A DNA stretch of 19,553 nucleotides. Source: Chloroflexota bacterium. Lineage in GTDB: Bacteria; Chloroflexota; Dehalococcoidia; SM23-28-2; RBG-16-64-32. How positions within the stretch are numbered: the first letter of the stretch is position 1; each line of letters opens with the position of its first letter. Where the stretch lies: assembly GCA_022564695.1 (NCBI GenBank), contig JADFKX010000017.1:1-19553 (forward strand), given 5' to 3'. Of the stretch, positions 1 through 6,201 are shown one piece after another. The notes below the pieces were generated by a model that was not told the origin of the DNA, did no database searches, and saw only the letters and a program-made list of their open reading frames with translations. The position numbers and the translations under genes are program-made.

Positions 1-2
1 TA

Positions 3-848
3 GCCCGGGTGCGGCGCGTCGCCGAGGAGGGTGGCGCCTGGCTCGACCCCGACACCTACGTCGTGCCGCGCTCGTATCAGGCGGCGCTGCGCGCGGCGGG
101 CGGCCTGCTGGCGGCCACGGACGCGGTGCTGGACGGCGAGGTCGGTTCCGCATTCTGCCTGGTGCGGCCGCCGGGCCACCACGCCACCCCCACGCGGGCG
201 ATGGGGTTTTGCCTGTTCAACAACGTGGCCATCGCCGCCGCCCATGCCCTGGAGCGCCGTAGCCTGGAGCGGGTCGCCATCGTCGACTTCGACGTGCACC
301 ACGGGAACGGCACCCAGGACGCCTTCTACTCGGAGCCGCGCCTGCTCTACATCTCCACCCATCAGTACCCGTACTATCCCGGAAGCGGGTCCTGGTCAGA
401 GACAGGGCGGGATCGGGGAGAGGGAACGACGGTCAACCTGCCGTTGCCGCCGGGCTGTGGGCGCAAAGAATACCTGCGCTGCTATCGGGAGGTGGTTGAG
501 CCGCTGCTGCGTCGCTTCCGGCCTCAGCTCCTCCTCGTCTCCGCGGGCTTCGACGCTCATTTCGCCGACCCGCTGGCGCAGGAGTTGCTGGACACCCGCG
601 GCTACTACGAGATCGCTACGCTGCTCAAGGCGCTCGCCGATGAGCTGTGCCGGGGCCGCATCATCTTCACCCTGGAGGGCGGCTACGACCATACGGCGCT
701 GGCCTGGTCCGTGCGCGCCTGCATCGATGCGCTGCTGGGGAACGAGTTCGCGCAGGACCCGCTGGGCGCGGCGCCTGCCGTCCCCGGGCCAGACATCGAC
801 GCGCTGCTGGCGACGGTCAAGCGGGCGCACAGGCTGGTGGACGGCTAG
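3..848 (+). CDS. Histone deacetylase-like amidohydrolase (acetoin utilization/HDAC class II family), 5' truncated by the window edge
   Basis: This is a Zn-dependent deacetylase of the arginase/HDAC fold, probably acting on acetylated lysine or an acetylated polyamine or small amine in the cytoplasm. The family motifs are all present: RPPGHHA with the His-His dyad (165-185), DFDVHHGNG with the Zn-binding Asp and His (285-311), SAGFDAH with the second Zn Asp (540-560) and EGGYD with the transition-state Tyr (675-689). The frame is open to the window edge. The GTG at 9 is therefore probably internal, because about 60 residues of a usual 340-residue protein are missing. The stop overlaps the stop of convergent hemW by 4 nt. 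The family is certain; the substrate cannot be told from sequence. Confidence 0.93.
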   Translation, partial: ARVRRVAEEGGAWLDPDTYVVPRSYQAALRAAGGLLAATDAVLDGEVGSAFCLVRPPGHHATPTRAMGFCLFNNVAIAAAHALERRSLERVAIVDFDVHHGNGTQDAFYSEPRLLYISTHQYPYYPGSGSWSETGRDRGEGTTVNLPLPPGCGRKEYLRCYREVVEPLLRRFRPQLLLVSAGFDAHFADPLAQELLDTRGYYEIATLLKALADELCRGRIIFTLEGGYDHTALAWSVRACIDALLGNEFAQDPLGAAPAVPGPDIDALLATVKRAHRLVDG

Positions 849-2044
849 TCCGGCAGCAGCCGCGTGAACACCTCGTTGGCCAGCAGGCGGCCGTGGTCGG
901 TGATGCGGATGCGGTCGTTCGTCCGCTCCAGCAGATCCAGCTTCGTCAGCTCGGCGAACGTATCGGCGTAGGCCGCCTCCGCTCCGGCCCCAAAGCGGCG
1001 CCGGAACTCGGCCAGCGATACGCCCTCGTTGAGGCGTAGCCCCATGATTAGCGTATCGGAGCGGGCCACCTCCGGTCGGGCCTCCTCCACGTACGTCACC
1101 TGCCGCATCGATTTCAGGAGAGCGGCGACGTCCGTAGCGTCGGGCGGGCCGGCGTTGGCCGCTTCCTGGACAAGCTGGACGTATCGTTTGGGCGAGTAGA
1201 CGTCGGCGAAGCGGGTGCCGCTGAGGTGCGAGTGAGCCCCCGCCCCGAGTGCCAGCCAGTCGCCGTTACGCCAGTACACCAGGTTGTGGCGGCACTCCTG
1301 CCCCGGTCGGGCCCAGTTGGAGATCTCGTACTGCTGGTAGCCCGCCTCCGCCATCCGCTCCTGGGACCACTCGTACATCGATGCCTGAACGTCCCCATCC
1401 GGCTCCGGCGCGCGACCGTGGTCGATGTCGTAGGCCAGCTTCGTTCCCTCCTCCACGGTGAGCGCATACAGCGACATGTGGTCGGGCGCCAGGCTTATCG
1501 CCCGCTTCAGGGAGGCCTGCCAGCGCTCCATTTGCTGCTCGGGCAGGCCGTAGATCAGGTCCAGGTTGATCCTCTGGAACCCCGCATCTCGCGCCCAGCG
1601 GTACGCTTCCTCCGCCTCCGCCGCCGAGTGGATGCGGTCGAGCGCCGCCAGCTCGTCGTCGTGGAAGGACTGGACGCCAAAGCTGAGCCGGTTCACGCCC
1701 AGCGCCAGCAGTTCGCGCAGGTAATCCAGGTTCACGGTGCCGGGGTTCGCCTCCAGCGTCACCTCCGCCTCCGGCGCCAGCTCGAACCGCTCGCGCAGCG
1801 CGGACAGAATACGCCCGATCTGCTCGATAGGGAGCAGGCTGGGCGTGCCGCCGCCGAAGAAGACGGTAGGTACGGGGCGGCCGCGCGCGTACTGTGACCA
1901 CAGCTCCATCTCCGTAATGAGAGCGCTGACGTAGGGCTGCACCAGCTCCTCCAGCCCGGCGTAGGAGTTGAAGTCGCAATAGGAGCACTTCAGGGTGCAG
2001 AACGGTATGTGAACGTAGAGGGAGAGGGCGCCGGAAGGCTTCAT
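845..2044 (-). CDS. hemW: Radical SAM heme chaperone HemW (coproporphyrinogen III oxidase-like)
   Basis: The 399-residue protein has the HemW/HemN radical SAM core. The YVHIPFC segment leads into CxxxCxxC (Cys16, Cys20, Cys23), which holds the 4Fe-4S cluster, followed by the typical YCDF. GGGTPS (64-69) binds SAM, and NPGT, RLSFGVQS and NLDLIYGLP follow in order, then a C-terminal HemN_C-type winged-helix region. HemW proteins bind heme and deliver it to respiratory enzymes; true HemN has a longer N-terminus that is absent here, so HemW is the better name. The open frame extends to 2089, but the ATG at 2044 starts right before the conserved core. That ATG also lies exactly where a leaderless transcript from the extended -10 at 2051-2059 would begin. 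Confidence 0.93.
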   Translation of the reverse strand: MKPSGALSLYVHIPFCTLKCSYCDFNSYAGLEELVQPYVSALITEMELWSQYARGRPVPTVFFGGGTPSLLPIEQIGRILSALRERFELAPEAEVTLEANPGTVNLDYLRELLALGVNRLSFGVQSFHDDELAALDRIHSAAEAEEAYRWARDAGFQRINLDLIYGLPEQQMERWQASLKRAISLAPDHMSLYALTVEEGTKLAYDIDHGRAPEPDGDVQASMYEWSQERMAEAGYQQYEISNWARPGQECRHNLVYWRNGDWLALGAGAHSHLSGTRFADVYSPKRYVQLVQEAANAGPPDATDVAALLKSMRQVTYVEEARPEVARSDTLIMGLRLNEGVSLAEFRRRFGAGAEAAYADTFAELTKLDLLERTNDRIRITDHGRLLANEVFTRLLPD

Positions 2045-2050
2045 ATCAGC

Positions 2051-2059
2051 ATGGTAGCA
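2051..2059 (-). promoter_or_regulatory. Extended -10 element for leaderless hemW
   Basis: On the minus strand the sequence reads TGCTACCAT, an extended -10 (TGn plus TAnnnT). Six bases separate its end from the hemW ATG, so the expected transcription start is the A of the start codon. No -35 hexamer or Shine-Dalgarno sequence is evident. The assignment rests on spacing and on its recurrence at other genes in the window. Confidence 0.5.
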
Positions 2060-2185
2060 TGTCCGCCGCGGGCGACCAGAACCCTCCACCCTGATTAGCG
2101 AAGGGCGTCACAGAGCCATGGTTGACATTCGGTGAAATGGCGGCTGACCGCCTGCGGGTCACATCTGCTATTGACCGGTACCTAG

Positions 2186-2211
2186 TACAATGTCGGCGAA
2201 TCGCATAGGAG
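2186..2211 (+). promoter_or_regulatory. -10 box and ribosome binding site of the GtrA-like gene
   Basis: TACAAT at 2186-2191 would place a transcription start near 2198. AGGAG at 2207-2211 then lies 12 nt before the ATG at 2224, a long but usable spacing. No good -35 lies at 16-18 nt; TTGACC at 2171 is too close. The rest of the 2045-2223 divergent region shows nothing else I can support. Confidence 0.35.
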
Positions 2212-2223
2212 CGGAACACGATA

Positions 2224-2751
2224 ATGCAGCCGGAGTTAGCCAGACAAAAAGACCGGAATCTGCTGAAAACGGAGGCTTCAACCTTCCGCCGCCTGCGGCT
2301 GTCCTCCACCCTCGTCAAGTTCCTGATAGTGGGCGGAATAGCCTATCTCATTAATCAGTCCGCCCTGTTCCTGCTTTACGACACGTCGCTCTTCTGGTTC
2401 CTGCCCGCTAAGGACACCGCGGCGGGCTTGTTGTTGTTCACTCACCCGGACGTACGTCTGTTGCTCGCTTCGATCCTCGCTGTAGAGGTGGCCATCATCT
2501 TTCAGTTCAATGCTCACGAGCGTTGGACTTTCCGAGACCGAGTGCGTCAGGGCTGGGGCCCGTTCCGATTCCTCAAGTTCAACCTGACGTCCGCTGGTAG
2601 CCCAATCATCATCGTGGTGACGATCAATACCCTCACCCCCTTGTTTGGGATCAGCCCTTATATCTCTAACACGATCGGCATATTATTCGGGGTCACCTGG
2701 AACTGGACAATGAATAATCTTGTCATCTGGCCCCAACGACAAGAGGGTTAA
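2224..2751 (+). CDS. GtrA-like polytopic membrane protein
   Basis: The 175-residue protein matches the GtrA/DPMS-type family, small four-helix membrane proteins thought to move or present polyprenyl-linked sugars for cell-surface polysaccharide synthesis. Visible features are KFLIVGGIAYLINQ starting the first helix (about 32-45), an N-terminal basic cytoplasmic tail, the conserved FQFNAHERWTFRD turn (near 97-109, a variant of the usual N-x-x-WTF motif), and a final helix ending in TWNWTMNNLVIWP. The insertion between the first two helices is somewhat longer than in short family members. Two GT-C glycosyltransferase genes lie directly downstream on the other strand, which fits a role in surface glycan assembly. 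The lipid-sugar substrate is unknown. Confidence 0.85.
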   Translation: MQPELARQKDRNLLKTEASTFRRLRLSSTLVKFLIVGGIAYLINQSALFLLYDTSLFWFLPAKDTAAGLLLFTHPDVRLLLASILAVEVAIIFQFNAHERWTFRDRVRQGWGPFRFLKFNLTSAGSPIIIVVTINTLTPLFGISPYISNTIGILFGVTWNWTMNNLVIWPQRQEG

Positions 2752-2758
2752 CCACTGC

Positions 2759-2779
2759 GGGCGCCGGATACAGGCGTCC
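2759..2779. terminator. Possible bidirectional terminator hairpin
   Basis: GGGCGCC (2759-2765) pairs with GGCGTCC (2773-2779) around a 7-nt loop, giving seven pairs with one G-T wobble. It sits in the 42-nt gap between two convergent genes. No clear T-run follows on either strand, so it is only a candidate. Confidence 0.35.
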
Positions 2780-2793
2780 CTATCTGACACGGC

Positions 2794-4158
2794 CTACCCA
2801 TCCTCCTCCTTCAGCCCCTCCTCTCGCATCAAAAGGTAGCGGCTGCTCACCAGCAGCACGAAGAAGGCTAACACGGCGAGGAGGGAGAACCACTGCTGGT
2901 TGCCGTCGATCCACGAGAAGAGCCAGCCCACCCTCAGATAGTTGTCCTCGGCCTCGAAGGGCATCGAGGTGAAGTTAATGTACGCGAAGTACACGTTGAA
3001 GAACTGCACCACGCTAAGGACGCCGAGTACTGCCCAGATGGCCCTGGAGTTCATAGCGAACCCGGCCGTCATCAGCAGCAAGATGGAAGCGAATAGATAG
3101 CGCTCGTGCATGCGTGTCATGAACAGAAAGAATGCCATTACAGACAGTGCAGTGCCCAGGGCAAGCGGGCCGGGACCCTTAGCGTCGCGAAACGTCCAGA
3201 TGATGCTGATGCTTGCTGCCGCGTACAGGATGATGCCCCACCAGCGATAAGCAAGTCCCCAGAAAGTCAGGTCGTCTGGCTCAAACCAGGCCGTCAGTCC
3301 CCAGAAGTCCAGGGCCCAGAAGTTGTAGGCGTAGAAGGAGTTGAACGGGTACACCTCGGTGGCGTCCTGCAGCTGGCCGAAAATAGCCAACGGGTTGGAG
3401 GGGAAGAACGGTAGGAGTATCAGGAGCGCCGCTAATAGCGCTGCCGCAACCGCAGGCCAGACCCGGGCGGCGAGACCCCTGCCGAACGCGATGGTTCGGG
3501 TTAACGGCTCGGCCGTCTCCGGCAGGTTGGGCAAGACCTGCCGGATCTCGTCCCTCAACCCCCAGAAGACAAACACCGGCAGAGCACCGATCGCCAGTGG
3601 CTTCACCAGGAATCCAACCGTGAACACCACCGCTGCCATGAGTGTACGCTTGCGGGCCAGGTAGTACACGGTGAGGAGGAGGAAGAAGGCCAGTAGGCTA
3701 TCGACCTGTCCCCACACGGGGCCAACAAGGAGGATTACCGGGTGCAGTAAGTAGAGGGCGGCCGCTCCCACCCGGATACCGGGCTTATGGCCCTCGAGGA
3801 TGCGGTAAAGCAGATAGGCCGAGGCGAGATCGGCGGCTATCGAGGGCAGCTTCAAGGCGTACCAGAACTGATCGCCGCTGAACGAGAACAAGCTGTCCAG
3901 GCTGCCGATCAGCCATAGAACGTAGAGGTAGCCCGGCGTCCAGTCGGAGAGGAAGTCGCCGCTGTAGAAGTTCCATGGCCCTTGTTCGGCCAGCCTCACG
4001 CTCCAGAACTGGAACGTCCCCAGGTCGATGCCGAAGCCCGGCAAGGCCGCTGCACCCAGCCGTATCAGCAGGCCAATCGCCAGGACGATGAGGATAGGGT
4101 TGGCCCGGACGCTAAAGCTTATCTTGATGTCCGAAGCGCCCGCCTGTTCCCTATCCAT
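2794..4158 (-). CDS. Gpi18-like GT-C membrane glycosyltransferase
   Basis: The 454-residue protein has some ten to twelve hydrophobic helices and the layout of COG5542 (Gpi18-like mannosyltransferase) and related GT-C enzymes, which take sugar from a polyprenyl phosphate donor on the outer face of the membrane. The first helix (about 21-40) leads into a loop with GIDLGTFQFW, where Asp45 is the likely catalytic acidic residue. SDWTPGYLY (71-79) follows and corresponds to the D-Y-P-P-G-Y-L-Y motif of the family. Other loops carry HPVILLVGPVWGQVDS and a late MHERYLF. It lies 78 nt after the PMT-family gene on the same strand and could be co-transcribed; no good Shine-Dalgarno precedes the ATG. 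The acceptor and the sugar are not known. Confidence 0.8.
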   Translation of the reverse strand: MDREQAGASDIKISFSVRANPILIVLAIGLLIRLGAAALPGFGIDLGTFQFWSVRLAEQGPWNFYSGDFLSDWTPGYLYVLWLIGSLDSLFSFSGDQFWYALKLPSIAADLASAYLLYRILEGHKPGIRVGAAALYLLHPVILLVGPVWGQVDSLLAFFLLLTVYYLARKRTLMAAVVFTVGFLVKPLAIGALPVFVFWGLRDEIRQVLPNLPETAEPLTRTIAFGRGLAARVWPAVAAALLAALLILLPFFPSNPLAIFGQLQDATEVYPFNSFYAYNFWALDFWGLTAWFEPDDLTFWGLAYRWWGIILYAAASISIIWTFRDAKGPGPLALGTALSVMAFFLFMTRMHERYLFASILLLMTAGFAMNSRAIWAVLGVLSVVQFFNVYFAYINFTSMPFEAEDNYLRVGWLFSWIDGNQQWFSLLAVLAFFVLLVSSRYLLMREEGLKEEDG

Positions 4159-4236
4159 GAGTCACGTGAGTCATCTAGTCTATCAACCCCTCGGCAGGTA
4201 CAACGTCTGCCTGTGGGACAACGTTACTCATACGAA

Positions 4237-5808
4237 CTAACGCCAGGATGAGAACCAGAAGTAGGACTTACTCAAGCCATCGGAGACGTCAACTGCCGCC
4301 AGGTGCGGGTAGAAGTAGACGAAAGTCAGTGCCGCCGCCGCCAGAAAGACGATGGCAGGGACCCTACCCAACGGTTGCTGCCACAGCCAATGGACGACGT
4401 ACGCTAAGGCCAGCAACAGGAACGCCAGGCTGGGAAGGTAGTGATAGATGAACAATAGCCGGGGCTGAATGGCCCAGGGCAGGAGGAAAGCGAGGTAGGT
4501 CAGCACAACAAACAGCAGGGCCGCCTGTTCGGGTCCCAGGCTGCCTGATACAGACAGCCTGCCCGTCGCTTCTTCAAACCTGGTCCGCAGGCCGCTAAGA
4601 CCCTGCCACAAGAGGAAGGCCAGGGCGGGAAGGCCAGCCCACAAGATGATGGGGTTGCCTAAGGAGTAGATCACGGCGCCGCCGGAGGACACGTATAGGA
4701 AGATGGGCCGCATCATGATCGGCCACGTATCCCAGGGCGACGAGTAGGGATGGAAGGCTTCCGGGCCCGTCACCTGGGGACTCGTCGAGTGGAATTGGTA
4801 GGCGTCGCGGTTCAGCAACAGCACATCTCCAAGGCCGTGCCCGGTGAACAGCATAGGAACGTACGTCAGAAGATAGATGGAGAGCGGCACAACAACGAAG
4901 AACAAAGGGAGAATCATGAGGGACGTCGCGGGAGGGATTTCCTCGTCGGCCTGCCCGGAGCGCGATAATCGGTTGATGACGTATGGGGCCACGGGCGCCA
5001 ACGCCCAGAACGCCATCCACGCCCCCAAAGCCGCAACAAAGACGGACGCCGACACGTCGGGCGCGAGTACGCCGGGCCGGATTTCGTCGACCAGGAATCC
5101 GCCGAACATGACAGGCGTGCCTAAATAGAAAGCTAGCAGAGTCACGGGGGCCAGGTAGACAAAACTGGCGCCCTTGCCTTGTCCTGCCCGCCAGTAGCGG
5201 TATAGGAAATACATGACGATGGGGAAGACGGTCAAGAGGGCGGTCAGTTTGATGGCCAAAGCCGCTCCAAAGAACATCCCAGAGAACAAGAAGCGGTCAG
5301 ACACAAGGAAATAGACGGTGCCCAGGATGAAAAACAAGAGGTACGTGTCGGGGGTAGCGATCCTCGATTGAACGAAGAAGAGCCCTTCGAACACCATTAG
5401 GAATCCCGCCGCCAAGCCGGCGATCTCGCTCCTGAAGAGGCGCTTCGCCAGCAAGTAGATGAAGAAGACCGAGCCGACGCCTGCCAGGGCGCCGAAGAAC
5501 CGCCAGCCGATTGGGCTGTCCTCCCCCAGCAGAGCCATTCCGCCCGCCATGAACAGCTTGGAAAGGGGAGGATGTGTGTTCTCGTGCCCGATGAATTCCC
5601 AGGCATCGGGGTCCCCACGGAGGATCTCCTGGCCGGTAGCCGGAAAAAAGATCTCGTCGAAGTAGAACTCGCCTGGTGTCCCCAGCCGGTAGAAGCGGGT
5701 GAAGAGCGCCGCTGCCAGCAGGCTAACCAGCAGACCAATGACTAGCAGTTGGCGCGCACTGATCTTCGGTGCGCTCAGGGTCAGGCCTGCCGATAGCTCC
5801 CTATCCAA
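4237..5808 (-). CDS. PMT-family GT-C glycosyltransferase (dolichyl-phosphate-mannose-protein mannosyltransferase-like)
   Basis: The protein is 523 residues from the TTG chosen here, polytopic, with PMT-family signatures. These are a first helix, then TPGEFYFDE with the catalytic Asp-Glu pair (Asp51-Glu52), and HPPLSK (79-84) in the first external loop. Such enzymes move sugar from polyprenyl phosphate to protein or glycan. The frame stays open to an ATG at 5919, but those extra 37 codons lie over a transposase remnant read in another frame and its flank. The TTG at 5808 has AGGAAGG 8 nt upstream. It also gives an N-terminus beginning L/M-D-R-E, like that of the GT-C gene downstream; the two share TGGATAGGGA at the start. 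The SAGLTLSAPK stretch may derive from a small dispersed repeat (5764-5791). Confidence 0.82.
   Translation of the reverse strand: MDRELSAGLTLSAPKISARQLLVIGLLVSLLAAALFTRFYRLGTPGEFYFDEIFFPATGQEILRGDPDAWEFIGHENTHPPLSKLFMAGGMALLGEDSPIGWRFFGALAGVGSVFFIYLLAKRLFRSEIAGLAAGFLMVFEGLFFVQSRIATPDTYLLFFILGTVYFLVSDRFLFSGMFFGAALAIKLTALLTVFPIVMYFLYRYWRAGQGKGASFVYLAPVTLLAFYLGTPVMFGGFLVDEIRPGVLAPDVSASVFVAALGAWMAFWALAPVAPYVINRLSRSGQADEEIPPATSLMILPLFFVVVPLSIYLLTYVPMLFTGHGLGDVLLLNRDAYQFHSTSPQVTGPEAFHPYSSPWDTWPIMMRPIFLYVSSGGAVIYSLGNPIILWAGLPALAFLLWQGLSGLRTRFEEATGRLSVSGSLGPEQAALLFVVLTYLAFLLPWAIQPRLLFIYHYLPSLAFLLLALAYVVHWLWQQPLGRVPAIVFLAAAALTFVYFYPHLAAVDVSDGLSKSYFWFSSWR
5764..5791. repeat. Possible degenerate copy of the CTTCGACTTCGCTCAGG-type dispersed repeat
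   Basis: The plus strand reads CTTCGGTGCGCTCAGGG followed by TCAGGCC. This resembles the reverse complement of the repeat at 18392-18417 (CTTCGACTTCGCTCAGG, then TCAGGCC), allowing one or two small gaps. It lies in the N-terminal codons of the PMT-family gene. Chance similarity is not excluded. Confidence 0.25.
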
Positions 5809-5816
5809 ATCTTTGA

Positions 5817-5823
5817 CCTTCCT
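5817..5823 (-). promoter_or_regulatory. Shine-Dalgarno that supports the TTG start of the PMT-family gene
   Basis: The minus strand reads AGGAAGG here, with 8 nt to the TTG at 5808-5806. No comparable site precedes the ATG at 5919, which lies inside the transposase remnant. Confidence 0.5.
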
Positions 5824-5878
5824 GCTGAGGGTTTGCCCGGCCCCTCGGGACCCGCTACTTGCTAGGCAGTGTAGTGCT

Positions 5879-6016
5879 TCAAGACGTGTGAAACACGCGG
5901 GCCAAGTTTTGTAGAGCATACTGCATGGGTGTGGTGTAGCCTAGGGCGCTGTGCTGACGGCGCCGGTTGTAGAAGCGGACGCAACCCTGGAGCAGGCGTT
6001 CCCGCTCCTCTAGCGG
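5879..6016 (-). pseudogene. C-terminal remnant of an IS3/IS481-type DDE transposase
   Basis: Translated on the minus strand, this stretch gives PLEERERLLQ, then GCVRFYNRRRQHSALGYTTP and a short tail ending in a TGA at 5881-5879. The FYNxRRxHSALGYxTPxxY pattern is diagnostic of the C-terminal integrase (rve/rve_3) end of IS3- and IS481-type transposases. Only about 45 codons survive: the DDE catalytic residues and the 5' end of the element are gone, and I could not define terminal inverted repeats. The break lies near 6005-6018, where a fragment of an unrelated membrane protein gene on the other strand begins. The remnant overlaps the false N-terminal extension of the PMT-family frame. Confidence 0.75.
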
Positions 6017-6189
6017 CCCTGGGCATGTGGCTGCTGTTCCCAATCCTGGCTCGCCTGGACCGAAGGTTGGGCGTCCACCGGGGCCTGCTAGCGACCTTCG
6101 CCGTATTCATGGGCAGCATGTTCGTGGCCTATGCCACGAGGTGGTCCTTTCGGCCACTAGCGGGACTTTCCTCAGCACCGACGCCCTGA
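6010..6189 (+). pseudogene. C-terminal fragment of a PIG-V-like polytopic membrane protein
   Basis: In this frame about 59 codons read LAALGMWLLFPILARLDRRL and on through a strongly hydrophobic helix ending AYATRW, then a short tail and TGA at 6187. The pattern of aromatic-L-x-x-FP-x-x-x-x-LA, a basic loop, then a final helix ending in an aromatic residue resembles the C-terminus of PIG-V/Gpi18-like mannosyltransferases. That would fit the neighbouring GT-C genes. No start or earlier helices exist upstream; the frame runs straight into the transposase remnant, so it looks like the surviving 3' end of a gene cut by an insertion or deletion. Family assignment is tentative. Confidence 0.45.
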
Positions 6190-6195
6190 TATTCT
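6187..6195 (+). promoter_or_regulatory. Extended -10 element for a leaderless start of the sugar-dehydrogenase-like gene
   Basis: TGATATTCT is a TGn-extended TAnnnT box whose end lies 6 nt before the GTG at 6202. The expected transcription start is the G of the start codon. The TG of the box is part of the TGA stop of the upstream gene fragment. No Shine-Dalgarno is present. Confidence 0.5.
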
Positions 6196-6201
6196 GCACG
6201 T

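Noticed and set aside
2122..2127. TTGACA resembling a -35 box before the GtrA-like gene
   Set aside because: No -10 lies 16-18 nt downstream; the TACAAT at 2186 is far too distant.
5882..5894. Short inverted repeat CGTGT/ACACG in the transposase remnant
   Set aside because: Five-base arms inside the former coding sequence; expected by chance and not at a plausible IS end.
5862..6119. An 85-codon minus-strand frame over the scar region
   Set aside because: It reads the transposase remnant out of frame; the in-frame translation gives the real transposase motif.
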